Shown: in pieces, positions 1 to 8,537 of the stretch | How positions within the stretch are numbered: the stretch's first letter is position 1 | How the letters are laid out: the number at the start of each line of letters is the position of its first letter | From: Desulfitobacterium dichloroeliminans LMG P-21439 | Lineage (GTDB): Bacteria; Bacillota; Desulfitobacteriia; Desulfitobacteriales; Desulfitobacteriaceae | Length of the DNA: 64,000 nt | Direction: 5' to 3' | Assembly (NCBI RefSeq): GCF_000243135.2 | Contig: NC_019903.1 | Coordinates: forward strand, 1,588,001 to 1,652,000 | Position numbers and translations under genes: made by a program | The notes under the pieces: model-generated | Told to the model about the DNA's origin: nothing | The model's database searches: none | Seen by the model: only the letters and a program-made list of their open reading frames with translations

Positions 1-11
1 GAGGTATGAAT

Positions 12-473
12 ATGACAAAGTTTAAAAAGGCTTTACTGATAGGAGCCATCGTGCTTGGAGTGGGGGCAACCTCATCCACAGTCTTAGCAGCTTCTATCTA
101 CAACAATCCGGCGGAGGCCTTAGCTGGTATCACCGGAAAAACAGTAGAAGGGGTACTTGTGGAGCAATATGAAACAGGCAAGAGCTTTGGGGCCATTGCC
201 GATGAAGCGGGTAAGCTTGATGAGTACCAAAAAGAGCTGCTAGAGATAAAGAAGGATGTAGTGACTCAAAGAGTTGAAGCCGGAGATTTGACCCAGGAAG
301 AAGCGGATCGGATTATTACATCCGTTGAAGAGAACCAAGGATATTGCAACGGCGATGGTTTTGGTAGAGGCCGTGGGGGAATGATGGGCAATGGTTATGG
401 TGGTATGATGGGTCGTGGCCAAGGTGGCGGCTGTGGCGCCTGGGGAGGATTTGGCTACAATCAAGCCAGATAA
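12..473 (+). CDS. Secreted DUF2680-like protein with Gly/Met-rich tail
   Basis: A basic N-terminus (MTKFKKALLIGA) and a hydrophobic stretch ending near TVLAAS form a signal peptide, so the protein is probably exported. The middle region (about residues 30-110) is helical, with the pattern ITGKTVEGV...GKSFGAIADEAGKLDEY...RVEAGDLTQEEADRI. This is what I know as the DUF2680 (YckD-like) family, whose function is unknown. The last 40 residues are a low-complexity Gly/Met/Arg tail with one Cys pair region. An ATG at position 6 is possible, but GAGG at 1-4 is correctly spaced only for the ATG at 12. The gene is followed by a terminator and is probably monocistronic here; anything upstream is outside the window. 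Confidence 0.72.
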   Translation: MTKFKKALLIGAIVLGVGATSSTVLAASIYNNPAEALAGITGKTVEGVLVEQYETGKSFGAIADEAGKLDEYQKELLEIKKDVVTQRVEAGDLTQEEADRIITSVEENQGYCNGDGFGRGRGGMMGNGYGGMMGRGQGGGCGAWGGFGYNQAR

Positions 474-535
474 GCTATAGGGTAGTGTTATTAGAATGAG
501 TAAACTATCTTAAACACAAAATAAAGCAGGTAAAA

Positions 536-577
536 AAACCAGACTGTTAAGGAAAATTTCCTTTCAGTCTGGTTTTT
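536..577. terminator. Bidirectional intrinsic terminator
   Basis: The arms AAACCAGACTG and CAGTCTGGTTT flank an 18-nt loop. There is a T-run on the right and an A-run on the left, so the hairpin can end both the upstream plus-strand gene and the convergent ung gene. Confidence 0.85.
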
Positions 578-605
578 GCTTTAAAGTCAGTTTTTGTGAT
601 TATCA

Positions 606-1280
606 TTAGATATCCTCAATTTGCCAGTCAATCGGTTCCTTTCCTATCGACAATAAAAAGTCATTAGTTTTTGAGAAGGGCTTGCTGCCGAAGAAGCCGG
701 CATAGGCCGATAATGGACTGGGGTGCACTGATTTCACTATGTAATGTTGAGGATTGCTGATAAGAGCTTGCTTGCCTTGGGCATTTTTACCCCAAAGAAT
801 AAACACAACAGGGTCCTCGCGCAGATTCAAGAGGGAGATTACTTTGTCGGTAAACTGATGCCAGCCGATCTGACTGTGGGAATTAGCTTGACTGGCACGC
901 GCCGTCAGAGAAGTGTTAAGAAGGAGGACACCTTGGTCAGCCCATTTTTTGAGATAACCGTTGTTAGGGATTCTGCAGCCAAGATCACTGTGTAACTCTT
1001 TATAAATATTTTGCAGGGATGGTGGAGCGGGAACACCGGGTTTGACGGAAAAACTCAAGCCATGGGCCTGGTTAGGGCCATGATAAGGATCTTGCCCTAA
1101 GATAACGACCTTCACCTCATGATAAGGTGTGAAGTGTAAAGCGTTAAAAATATCATACATATTCGGATAAACAGTTTTTGTTCGGTATTCGTCAACTAAA
1201 AATCGTCTTAAGGATAGATAATAGTCGAGGTTAAACTCATCTTCAAGCAATTCGTGCCAATCGTTCTTCAATATTTGCAT
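606..1280 (-). CDS. ung: Uracil-DNA glycosylase, family 1
   Basis: Removes uracil from DNA as the first step of base-excision repair. The water-activating motif GQDPYHG, the uracil-binding LLLNTSLT segment and the DNA-intercalating motif [11 protein letters not shown] are all intact, and the roughly 224-residue length is normal for the family. The reading frame also offers an ATG at 1292. However, a TATAAT-like -10 lies at 1298-1303, which would place the transcript start almost on that codon. A GGTGA sequence is suitably spaced for the ATG at 1280, and the resulting start [12 protein letters not shown] matches family N-termini. The gene converges with the upstream gene at a shared terminator. 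Confidence 0.95.
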   Translation of the reverse strand: MQILKNDWHELLEDEFNLDYYLSLRRFLVDEYRTKTVYPNMYDIFNALHFTPYHEVKVVILGQDPYHGPNQAHGLSFSVKPGVPAPPSLQNIYKELHSDLGCRIPNNGYLKKWADQGVLLLNTSLTARASQANSHSQIGWHQFTDKVISLLNLREDPVVFILWGKNAQGKQALISNPQHYIVKSVHPSPLSAYAGFFGSKPFSKTNDFLLSIGKEPIDWQIEDI

Positions 1281-1407
1281 TTTCATCACCATTAATCATT
1301 ATAACATAGGAAGATTCGCTTTTATTTTCGAATTTTCTAGAATATATTATAAAATTAATTGTGTCTAACTAGGAAATATAGTATAAATAATAGAGGGAGG
1401 CATGTGG

Positions 1408-4317
1408 ATGAGAATTAGCAGAAGAAACTTAATGACAAAAATAACAATCATCCTCGCCTTGGTTTGTTTTACCATGGGGACCGGTTCCAGCATTTATGCT
1501 CAGGATGATCCACGGGTCTTATTCATTAGCTCTTATTCCCAGAGCTATAATTCTGTTCCCGATCAGATAGAAGGGATTCATGAGGCACTTGATCCCTATC
1601 ACATCCAGTTAGACATTGAATATATGGATACCAAACGGTTCGACACCCCAGAACATATCGATAACTTTTATTCCTCGTTGCAATATAAACTGAAGGCTCT
1701 GGATCCCTATGATGCCATCATCGTGGGTGATGATCAAGCTCTTGAATTTGCCACGACATATCAAAAAGATCTTTTTGCTGGACTTCCCATCATTTTTTTA
1801 GGGATTAACGATGTAAATCGTGCCGAAAAGGCAGCTCAGAATAAGTATATAACAGGAGTCATCGAGATTACTCCTTATAAAGAAAATATTGAACTGGCTT
1901 TGAAGTTTAATTCGAATGTCAAACGGGTAATCGGAATTTTGGACAACAGCATTACAGGAGCCGGTCATAAGGACCAATTCTATGGTGCAGTGGGCTATTA
2001 CCCAAGTCTTCGCTTTGAGGATATTAATACATCTGAATATACCTTCGAAGAATTGGCGGAAATCCTCCGAGGAATACAAGACGACTCAATCATCTTGTAT
2101 TTAGATATGCATCATGATAAAGCAGGAGAATTTAAGACCATCGAAGAAGCTGCGGCTTTTATTGGTGAGAATACCCATGTCCCGGTGTATCGGCCTTCCA
2201 TCGGTGGAGTCGGCGAGGGCATAGTGGGAGGAATCCAGATCTCCTACCAAGAGTCGGGGAAGATCGCTGGAGATATGGTTTTGCAGGTTTTAGAAGGAAC
2301 TCCTATTGAAACAATTTCGATGATTGATAAAAGCCCCTATTATCCGATTTTTGATTATAAAGTACTGCAGAAATTTAATATAGATAAAGGCATGGTTCCT
2401 CCGGATTCGGTACTCATAAATAAAGAAGTTAGCTACTTTGAGGAACATCTTTACTTTATCTTAGGCGTCTTTGCTGTACTAATTGTTATGCTGATTATTA
2501 GCACTTTGCTGGGGCTGGATAATCTAAGGCATCGAACCATGCAAAGGAAGTTGAAGGAAAGCAATGAGGAACTTTCTGCTACCTATGAAGAATTAGCGGC
2601 AACGGAAGAAGAACTGCGCTTTCAATATAAGGTCACTGAAGAAAATGCCCAAAGAAGTGAGCTGTTAAAACAAAAATACGAGCATGCTATCAATAGTACG
2701 AATAGCGTTGTTTGGGAAGTGAGTCTACAAACTCGGAAAGTATACTTTTCTGAAAATATCAATAGTCTATTGTCTTTACCTCTGCATTCGATAGGAAATA
2801 TCGATCAAGTTTTGAGAAGCTTTTTTGATGAAGAGATTATTCGAGAATTAGAAGAGGAAACTCAAGCTTATCTCAGCAAAAAGAAGAGCGAAATCAACAT
2901 TCAGATTCCGCTTGATGCAGGGGATAATCAAACCAAATGGTTAAAGATTCAAGGGAAAGCCAAAAGTGGAGATCAAGAAGAGGTCCTACTTTACGGTATT
3001 TTAACTGATGTGACCCAGACGAAGCTACAGGAAGAATATATCGATCAACTTGCTCACAATGATTATCTAACCGGTTTGCCAAATCGCATGTCCTTTATGA
3101 ATAAATTGATGGAAGAAACCCAAAAGGGGAATCCTTTAATCATCATCTTCATGGATATTGATAATTTCAAGGAAATCAATGATACACTTGGTCATGTTTG
3201 GGGCGATAAGGTATTGCGCGCAGTAGCACAAATCCTGTCAGGTAATGCTTGCCAAGGTATGTTTGTCTCGCGGTTTGGCGGCGATGAGTTTTTAGTGCTT
3301 GCGACCAATGGAAGTGGTATCATTGAGGGATGTATAAAGCAAATTCGCGAAGTTTTTGCCGAACCCATCCTCATCGATAATACTGAATTTAGTATTAAAT
3401 TTAGTATGGGAATTACCCGTTTCCCAGAAGATAGTACGGATATTCATCAGTTGATTATGAATGCTGATACGGCTTTATATCACGTGAAGAGAAACGGGAA
3501 AAACAATTATATGTTCTATAATCAAGAGATGCAGAAAGAGCTTCGCAATAAGGCTGAGATCGAAGGAATTCTTCGTAAATCCCTCCAAGATGATAGCATC
3601 TATCTCCTCTATCAACCTCAGGTTAATGTAAAGACGGGTGAAGTGGAGGGCTTTGAGGCTTTGGCTCGTTTGAAGGATCACGCGATTCCTCCCAATGTCT
3701 TTATTCAGATTGCTGAGGAATCGGACTTGATCTGTCAGATTGGTAGAGCTGTGACCATAAAAGCCATCCAGCAGTTAGCAAGCTGGCGAGATAAGGGCTA
3801 TCCGAGAAAACCGATCTCGATTAACTTTTCCAGTAAACAGATGCGCGATAAAGATTATCTTGTGTTCCTGGTTCAGACCCTGAAAGAGTACAATCTGGAT
3901 GGTCGGTATCTCGAGATCGAGATTACTGAAAGTATTTTACTGGAGGAAACAGCCCTCACTTTAGAGTTCTTGGAGCAAGTGAAAAGCTTGGGGATAAGCA
4001 TAGCTTTGGATGACTTTGGCACAGGATTCTCTTCAATCAATTACCTCACCTATATTCCGGTGGATAAGGTGAAACTGGATAAGAGCTTGTGTGACAAGTT
4101 CTTAAACTCGGATAATACGAGAGTTATCGATAGTATTATCGCTTTGGCTCATGGTCTTAATTTGGTGATTACTGCCGAGGGTATTGAAGAACCATGGCAG
4201 TACGCACAGTTGAAGGCTAGCGGTTGTGATACAATCCAAGGCTATCTCTTCAGCAAGCCTCTAGAGGCGGATTCGGCAGAGGAAATCTATGACAAAAACT
4301 TTTTGCAAGTTGACTAA
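1408..4317 (+). CDS. Membrane sensor: periplasmic ABC_sub_bind-like domain + PAS + GGDEF + EAL
   Basis: A putative cyclic-di-GMP turnover enzyme gated by an extracellular ligand. The order is: signal/anchor; an extracytoplasmic domain (about residues 30-330) resembling ABC transporter substrate-binding proteins (VLFISSYSQSYNS...GINDVNRAEKA); one membrane helix near residues 350-370; a coiled coil with repeated EELSATYEELAATEEEL; a PAS-like domain; a GGDEF domain with intact GGDEF near residue 624; and an EAL domain. The EAL domain keeps EALARL, an Asn in the INFS strand, EITES, DDFGTG and KLDKS. No RxxD inhibitory site precedes GGDEF. Both catalytic domains look active by motif, but the net direction cannot be read from sequence. 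The ATG at 1408 is preferred over 1402 because AGGGAGG at 1393-1399 fits only the former. A paralogue lies at 21289. Confidence 0.9.
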   Translation: MRISRRNLMTKITIILALVCFTMGTGSSIYAQDDPRVLFISSYSQSYNSVPDQIEGIHEALDPYHIQLDIEYMDTKRFDTPEHIDNFYSSLQYKLKALDPYDAIIVGDDQALEFATTYQKDLFAGLPIIFLGINDVNRAEKAAQNKYITGVIEITPYKENIELALKFNSNVKRVIGILDNSITGAGHKDQFYGAVGYYPSLRFEDINTSEYTFEELAEILRGIQDDSIILYLDMHHDKAGEFKTIEEAAAFIGENTHVPVYRPSIGGVGEGIVGGIQISYQESGKIAGDMVLQVLEGTPIETISMIDKSPYYPIFDYKVLQKFNIDKGMVPPDSVLINKEVSYFEEHLYFILGVFAVLIVMLIISTLLGLDNLRHRTMQRKLKESNEELSATYEELAATEEELRFQYKVTEENAQRSELLKQKYEHAINSTNSVVWEVSLQTRKVYFSENINSLLSLPLHSIGNIDQVLRSFFDEEIIRELEEETQAYLSKKKSEINIQIPLDAGDNQTKWLKIQGKAKSGDQEEVLLYGILTDVTQTKLQEEYIDQLAHNDYLTGLPNRMSFMNKLMEETQKGNPLIIIFMDIDNFKEINDTLGHVWGDKVLRAVAQILSGNACQGMFVSRFGGDEFLVLATNGSGIIEGCIKQIREVFAEPILIDNTEFSIKFSMGITRFPEDSTDIHQLIMNADTALYHVKRNGKNNYMFYNQEMQKELRNKAEIEGILRKSLQDDSIYLLYQPQVNVKTGEVEGFEALARLKDHAIPPNVFIQIAEESDLICQIGRAVTIKAIQQLASWRDKGYPRKPISINFSSKQMRDKDYLVFLVQTLKEYNLDGRYLEIEITESILLEETALTLEFLEQVKSLGISIALDDFGTGFSSINYLTYIPVDKVKLDKSLCDKFLNSDNTRVIDSIIALAHGLNLVITAEGIEEPWQYAQLKASGCDTIQGYLFSKPLEADSAEEIYDKNFLQVD

Positions 4318-4379
4318 GACGCCATGCTAGCATATACAAATCTTTTTCGGCAATACTAGCGAAAAGGAGTGTGACCATC

Positions 4380-4808
4380 ATGAACGGCAATGCTGAGCTT
4401 TTGAATTTTGTCTATCAGAACTCCCAGATGGGTGTGGCAACCCTTAATCAGTTGATTGAAATCATCGAAGACAATAAGTTCAAGAATCATCTAAAATCTC
4501 AATACCAAGAATATCAAGAATTCCATAAGGCAGCTGAAGACATGTTGAAAGAGAACGGCTTTGATGAAAAGGGAATCAGCGCTTTAGAGAAAATACGTAC
4601 CTATCTAATGATTAGCTTTGACACCCTAACGGATAAAAGCCCTTCTCATATCGCGGAGATGCTGATTGTCGGCAGCAATATGGGTATAATCAATGCAGTG
4701 AAGAATATCAAAAAGTATCAGGACGCAGAAGCCCATATCCTCAAGCTTATGGAACGTCTCTTGCGTTTTGAAGAAAATAGTGTGCAGGAATTGAAAGTCT
4801 ATCTCTAA
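4380..4808 (+). CDS. Hypothetical all-helical protein
   Basis: I do not recognise this 142-residue protein. It is predicted to be almost entirely alpha-helical and amphipathic, with no signal peptide, membrane segment or cysteine. Acidic and His positions (for example EYQEFHKAAEDM and DAEAHILKLMERLL) are reminiscent of four-helix ferritin-like or DUF892-like bundles, but no complete diiron EXXH pair is visible, so I assign no metal site. The ATG at 4380 is chosen because AAAGGAG at 4363-4369 lies 10 nt away; a GTG at 4371 would leave almost no spacing. It begins 62 bp after the GGDEF/EAL gene with no terminator between, so co-transcription is likely. Confidence 0.7.
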   Translation: MNGNAELLNFVYQNSQMGVATLNQLIEIIEDNKFKNHLKSQYQEYQEFHKAAEDMLKENGFDEKGISALEKIRTYLMISFDTLTDKSPSHIAEMLIVGSNMGIINAVKNIKKYQDAEAHILKLMERLLRFEENSVQELKVYL

Positions 4809-4823
4809 TATGAGGTTTTAAAC

Positions 4824-5204
4824 ATGAAAGATGTTACTGCGGCCATTATCATCATAGATGGCCAAGTTTTAATTGCCCGTAGAGCTCCCGGCGAAAAACA
4901 TGCCGGGGGTTGGGAATTCCCCGGGGGCAAAGTGGAAGTGGGGGAATCTCCTGAAGAATGCTTAAGGCGTGAGCTCTTCGAGGAGTTTGGGGTAGAGGTT
5001 GAAGTTAAAGAATTTGTAATGGAAAGTGTCTACACTTACCCTCAAGGGTCAATTCGCTTGTTAGCTTACCAGGTAAATATCCTTAGAGGGGAGCCTCAGC
5101 TTAGGGTTCATGATTGCTATGAATGGGTGAATACAGATGAGCTTCTGGACTATAACTTGCTTCCGGCTGATGTGCCCATTGCTCTTAAGTTAACCAAGTT
5201 TTAA
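4824..5204 (+). CDS. Nudix hydrolase, MutT/8-oxo-dGTP diphosphatase-like
   Basis: A small (126-residue) Nudix enzyme expected to hydrolyse a nucleoside diphosphate-X substrate. MutT-type sanitising of oxidised dGTP is the likeliest role. The Nudix box is complete: GGKVEVGESPEE then REL then FEEFGV, in the GX5EX7REUXEEXGU arrangement. The N-terminal AAIIIIDGQVLIARRAP strand and the GGWEFPGG segment are typical of the MutT/NudG subgroup. It starts 15 bp after the preceding helical protein and probably shares its transcript. The substrate cannot be fixed from sequence alone. Confidence 0.88.
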   Translation: MKDVTAAIIIIDGQVLIARRAPGEKHAGGWEFPGGKVEVGESPEECLRRELFEEFGVEVEVKEFVMESVYTYPQGSIRLLAYQVNILRGEPQLRVHDCYEWVNTDELLDYNLLPADVPIALKLTKF

Positions 5205-5218
5205 ACCAAGTAGGGCGG

Positions 5219-5247
5219 TTGACAGATAAGTTTTAGTATTGTAGACT
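5219..5247 (+). promoter_or_regulatory. Sigma-A-type promoter of the lysine-riboswitch operon
   Basis: A perfect TTGACA at 5219-5224, a 17-nt spacer and TAGACT at 5242-5247. It lies about 30 nt upstream of the riboswitch aptamer. Confidence 0.7.
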
Positions 5248-5276
5248 TAACATAATTTCATACACACCTCACTTTT

Positions 5277-5459
5277 TGGGTGGGGTAGAGGCGCGGTATT
5301 TATTAGTCCTTTTTGGAACAGGAGCAGTGATGATACTAAGGAGAAGGAAATATCGCCGAAGCTAATAATACGCTCAGTATTGTCTGCTGGGTCTGCAGTG
5401 AATAACTGTAGAACTGTCTCAATGAACGTCCCAGTTTATTGAGTTGTGCTATCTCGGCG
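5277..5459 (+). promoter_or_regulatory. Lysine riboswitch (L-box) aptamer
   Basis: The conserved L-box blocks appear in the right order. They are GGTAGAGGCGCG (5284-5295), AAGGAGAAGG, TCGCCGAAGC (5353-5362), TGCTGGGTCTGCA, GTAGAACTGTC and GCTATCTCGGCGG (5448-5460). The 5' GGTAG can pair with CTATC to close P1. An intrinsic terminator follows, so lysine binding should switch transcription off. The boundaries of the outer stem are approximate. Confidence 0.93.
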
Positions 5460-5496
5460 GGGGAAAAGAGGGGTATTTAGGCAACATGATTTTTGC

Positions 5497-5530
5497 GACC
5501 TGAGCTCCGTCTCAGGTCTCATTTATTTTT
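5497..5530 (+). terminator. Riboswitch-controlled terminator
   Basis: The perfect 8-bp stem GACCTGAG/CTCAGGTC with loop CTCCGT is followed by an imperfect U-tract (TCATTTATTTTT). It sits between the lysine aptamer and the start codon of the binding-protein gene and is the expected expression platform. Confidence 0.85.
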
Positions 5531-5576
5531 GTAAACAATTTAAATAAGAAGGATGTAAGAAGGAGAGGGTTCATCA

Positions 5577-6431
5577 ATGAAGAGAAAATTATCATTATTG
5601 GGTGCAGTGGTCTTATCGGCTATGCTACTTGTCACAGGTTGTGGCTCGAGCGGCGGTCAAAAGGCAGGGGACACTAAGGCCCCTGCAGGTTCGGAAAAGG
5701 GAGTCTTCAGAGTAGGTCTTGAAGCAGGTTATGCTCCTTTTAACTGGACGCAAATGGATGCGGCCAAGGGTGGGGTGAAAATTGATGGTGGTGCCGAATA
5801 TGCCGGTGGCTACGATGTGGAAATCGCCAAAAGAATTGCCGAAGGCTTAGACAAAGAGCTAGTCATCGTTAAAACCGAATGGGATGGGCTTGTGCCATCA
5901 TTAACCTCGAACAAGATTGACGCTATTATTGCGGGGATGTCTCCTACTGCAGATCGCAAAGAGACCATTGACTTCTCCGATATCTATTATCAATCAGATC
6001 TCATTATGGTCGTTAAGAGCGGTAGCGCCTATGAAAACGCTAAGTCAATTCAAGATTTTAAAGGTGCTAGAATCACTGCCCAGCTCAATACCTTCCATTA
6101 CAGCGTTATTGACCAAATCAATGGGGTCGTTAAAGAGACAGCTATGGATAACTTCCCAGCCATGCGGGTAGCTTTAGAATCAGGCATGATTGATGGATAT
6201 GTTTCAGAGCGTCCCGAAGGGGTTAGTGCTCAAGCAGCCAATAGTGCTTATAAAATGGTAGAATTCACAGAAGGGTTCCAAACCTCGGCTGAAGATACAG
6301 CTATTGCTGTAGGAGTTGCTAAAGGAAGCGAGCTCACAGCCAAAATCAATGAAATCTTGAAGGGTATCTCTGAGGAAGATCGGGTCAAGATCATGGATGA
6401 GGCTATTAAGAATCAGCCTGCAGCCAACTAA
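5577..6431 (+). CDS. Amino-acid ABC transporter substrate-binding lipoprotein
   Basis: The extracellular solute receptor of a polar amino-acid importer. A signal peptide ends in the lipobox LVTGC, so it is lipid-anchored. The mature part is a family-3 solute-binding protein (SBP_bac_3): VGLEAGYAPFNW, GGYDVEIAKRIAEGL, WDGLVPSLTSNKIDAIIAGMS and a C-terminal lobe. The RBS AAGGAGAGGG sits 6 nt ahead of the ATG. The lysine riboswitch directly upstream points to lysine, or a closely related basic amino acid, as substrate; this is inference from regulation. Its permease and ATPase partners lie about 2.1 kb downstream beyond a terminator and an IS110-family transposase. Confidence 0.92.
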   Translation: MKRKLSLLGAVVLSAMLLVTGCGSSGGQKAGDTKAPAGSEKGVFRVGLEAGYAPFNWTQMDAAKGGVKIDGGAEYAGGYDVEIAKRIAEGLDKELVIVKTEWDGLVPSLTSNKIDAIIAGMSPTADRKETIDFSDIYYQSDLIMVVKSGSAYENAKSIQDFKGARITAQLNTFHYSVIDQINGVVKETAMDNFPAMRVALESGMIDGYVSERPEGVSAQAANSAYKMVEFTEGFQTSAEDTAIAVGVAKGSELTAKINEILKGISEEDRVKIMDEAIKNQPAAN

Positions 6432-6471
6432 GTATAGTTTCGGAACATTTGTGCTACTGCGAATAATTATT

Positions 6472-6514
6472 GTATAAAACCGGCTACATTTCATGCAGTC
6501 GGTTTTATACTTTG
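6472..6514 (+). terminator. Intrinsic terminator after the binding-protein gene
   Basis: The arms GTATAAAACCG and CGGTTTTATAC are a perfect 11-bp match, followed by a short TTT. It separates the receptor gene from the rest of the transporter operon. It may set receptor excess over permease, or may belong to DNA acquired with the insertion. Confidence 0.65.
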
Positions 6515-6536
6515 CAAATCGCGATTAAGATCTGGA

Positions 6537-6635
6537 TACCCCATTTTTTGAGGTTCATAGTAATTAAGACCAGCTAATTAAAGTCAAGGTGTAATGTAAA
6601 AAAGATTAGTTTCAAGGTCCAAGAAAAAATGGGTA
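6537..6635. repeat. Spaced inverted repeat in the 3' flank of the IS110-type gene
   Basis: TACCCCATTTTTT at 6537-6549 and AAAAAATGGGTA at 6624-6635 are near-perfect inverted copies about 75 nt apart. Whether this marks an element boundary or a stem is not decidable here. Confidence 0.4.
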
Positions 6636-6712
6636 CAGGAAACCAAGCCATTGAAAAATCCGAACAATGACCAAATCGATGTATGAGGGAACGAAACGCT
6701 CGGCGCTTGCCA

Positions 6713-6863
6713 GGCAAACTCTCTTTAATATGGGGTAATACTTTGGGGCTTAAGAGACTTTGCCGTCTTCAAGCTTCTGGTGTTGTTCCGTGTCAATGGG
6801 ATGATGGCGAGCATATCCTCGGCCTAAGGGCCTCCGGTATTCCTCGCATCACCCTTGACACGG
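6713..6863 (-). ncRNA. Candidate IS110 bridge/seek RNA region (two stem-loops)
   Basis: Two large imperfect hairpins lie 3' of the transposase stop on its strand. Hairpin A has arms GGCAAACTCTCTT (6713-6725) and AAGAGACTTTGCC (6752-6764), 12 of 13 paired. Hairpin B has outer arms CCGTGTCAA (6788-6796) and TTGACACGG (6855-6863), continuing through GGG/CCC, TGATG/CATCA and CGAG/CTCG to an inner GGCC-TAAG-GGCC hairpin. IS110-family recombinases are guided by a structured RNA from the element's non-coding end, which lies downstream of the gene in the IS1111 subgroup. Two stem-loops with unpaired interior segments fit that plan. Function and ends are inferred. Confidence 0.5.
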
Positions 6864-6894
6864 GCAAACTTACAACCATGTAACAAAGAGATGT

Positions 6895-8235
6895 TTAAGC
6901 CGCAGGTGCTTGACTGAGCTTTGTATTTCTCCAGGATTGATGATCCTTAGGTTGCCTGATCTCAAAGGGTTTCTGGTCACGAAGAACAGCAAAGATGTAG
7001 TGGAGAAGTTTATGCATTACGGCTACGAGAGCTACCTTTTTCTTCTTGTTAACGCATTTTGCCGCGTAGAATTCTCGCAGAACCGGATTAATCTCATCAC
7101 CTTTGCGCGTTGTACGAATGGAAGCCATAGCGATGGTAAACAGAATTCTTCTCCCTATCCGTGTGCCACGCTTAGAGATTTTGTTTCTGTCACCTTGGAA
7201 TTTTCCAGACTGATTGACAGATGGATCAATCCCAAAGAAGGCTGTAAAGGCCTTAGCAGACTTGAAAAGACTGAAGTCTCCCATCTCCGCAATGAGCGTA
7301 GCAGCCGTTAGAAAGCCAATACCGGGTATGCCATCAAGAAGCTCAATATTCCGCTTGGCATCAGCAGGAAAGAGCTCAGAGTCTATCATCGCATGAATTT
7401 GCTTTACAATCCCGTCTAAACTGGCCTGCATGCTTTTGATCCCATCGATATGGACTTTGATCTTAGCATCCAGCAAAGAGAACTCATGAGGCATGGATGA
7501 GGCAAGCTGCGCGCAGTCCTTGAGTAAGTTCACCTTCTTTTCGGCCCAAGCCGTACCCTTACGACTGATTTTCGAAATAAGCGAAGTTAGCGATTCTGTA
7601 TCAGCCGCCTGAATGGCTCGCGGTGAAGGGAACTTTTTCAGAACGGTTAAAGCTGTTTTGCCAAAGATATTAGAGAACACATCAAGGAATCCTGGGAAAA
7701 GAAGATAGAGATCGGTGCATAGCCTATTCTTCATCTCAGTGAGGGTATCCGACAAAGCATAATATTCTCGGGTCATCATGCGTAGAGCCAGAATTTGAGG
7801 CTCAGGAACCAGAGAAAACTTAACATCTTGGTATTTAGCAAGCCTAGCAATCGCTTCAGCATCTTTTTGATCATTTTTCACTTTTCTTAAGTCAAAGTTT
7901 TTGATAGAATGAACACTCAAGGGGTTGAGCACAAAACCTTGGAGGTCATTCGACCTCAAGAAGAAGAAGAGTGGTAAATGAAAGATACCCGTAGATTCTA
8001 CGAAGTAGATGGGCTTTCGTTCTAACCGCTCTTCTTCTTTTTTTAGGATATCGAGCAGTTTATGAAAGCCAGCAGGATTATGATCAATCCGAAAAGGTTT
8101 GCGGATTAGTTCCCCGGAGGGAGCGAGCATTGCAACGATTGAGAATTCAGAAGAAACATCGATTCCAACAACAAAATCATGAAGAAACTGGGACAAATTA
8201 ACACAACCTTTCAACAGATGAATCAGAGCATCCAC
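6895..8235 (-). CDS. IS110-family transposase (DEDD recombinase)
   Basis: A full-length (about 446-residue) RNA-guided-type recombinase. The N-terminal RuvC-like DEDD domain shows FVVGIDVSSEF (first Asp), YFVESTG (Glu) and the KNDQKDAEAIARLA block (paired Asp). The C-terminal Transposase_20 domain begins LLDGIPGIGFLTAATLIAEMG and contains the FTAFFGIDPSVNQSG region, where the family's catalytic Ser lies. There is no frameshift, so the protein may be active. The first in-frame codon is GTG at 8235. A downstream TTG preceded by AAAGG is an alternative, and the conserved part starts near LHDFVVGID. It is transcribed against the flanking transporter genes. Confidence 0.92.
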   Translation of the reverse strand: MDALIHLLKGCVNLSQFLHDFVVGIDVSSEFSIVAMLAPSGELIRKPFRIDHNPAGFHKLLDILKKEEERLERKPIYFVESTGIFHLPLFFFLRSNDLQGFVLNPLSVHSIKNFDLRKVKNDQKDAEAIARLAKYQDVKFSLVPEPQILALRMMTREYYALSDTLTEMKNRLCTDLYLLFPGFLDVFSNIFGKTALTVLKKFPSPRAIQAADTESLTSLISKISRKGTAWAEKKVNLLKDCAQLASSMPHEFSLLDAKIKVHIDGIKSMQASLDGIVKQIHAMIDSELFPADAKRNIELLDGIPGIGFLTAATLIAEMGDFSLFKSAKAFTAFFGIDPSVNQSGKFQGDRNKISKRGTRIGRRILFTIAMASIRTTRKGDEINPVLREFYAAKCVNKKKKVALVAVMHKLLHYIFAVLRDQKPFEIRQPKDHQSWRNTKLSQAPAA

Positions 8236-8537
8236 TAAAAAAGAATGTCAACAACCTTGCATTTGAAACGGGTAACACGAGAACGTGACCCAACCAGCTA
8301 AACATCGAACCATTCTTGTGGAGTGACACGCTTTTTCACGGATAAGCCTCAAAAGAGGGATCCAGGAGGAACGCACATCTATCTCTCTGACCAAAAATGA
8401 TTATACCAGAGGTTTAGCGATATTGGTTACGTAGAGTGTCAGCTCATTCATCTGAACAATAAGGATTATGGTTTCAAAGAACGTTCGGGTAGGTTTTATA
8501 ACCTTAACCCAATATCTATCTTACAAGGAGGAGAATA
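8236..8537. other. Gene-poor stretch between transposase and permease
   Basis: I see no convincing gene, repeat or known RNA here. The left part is the 5' flank of the transposase. The right part must contain the native leader of the permease gene, with a strong ACAAGGAGGAG RBS just before 8538. The element-operon junction lies somewhere in this stretch. Confidence 0.5.

Larger units (their letters stand above)
6700..8300 (-). mobile_element. IS110-family insertion element (ends approximate)
   Basis: The element is defined by the IS110-type transposase on the minus strand plus its structured 3' non-coding flank. IS110-family elements usually lack terminal repeats and clear target duplications, and I cannot fix the ends: no convincing direct or inverted repeat brackets it. 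It lies within what should be a continuous amino-acid transporter operon and opposes the direction of that operon. The limits given cover the gene, the two 3' stem-loops and a short 5' flank. Confidence 0.55.

Noticed and set aside
6683-6883. A 66-codon open frame on the plus strand in the 3' flank of the IS110-type transposase
   Set aside because: It has no RBS, its composition is unlike a protein, and it coincides with the two stem-loops, so it is better explained as structured non-coding sequence.
6910-7311. A 133-codon plus-strand frame inside the transposase gene
   Set aside because: It is an antisense shadow of a well-supported DEDD transposase, with no RBS or recognisable domain.
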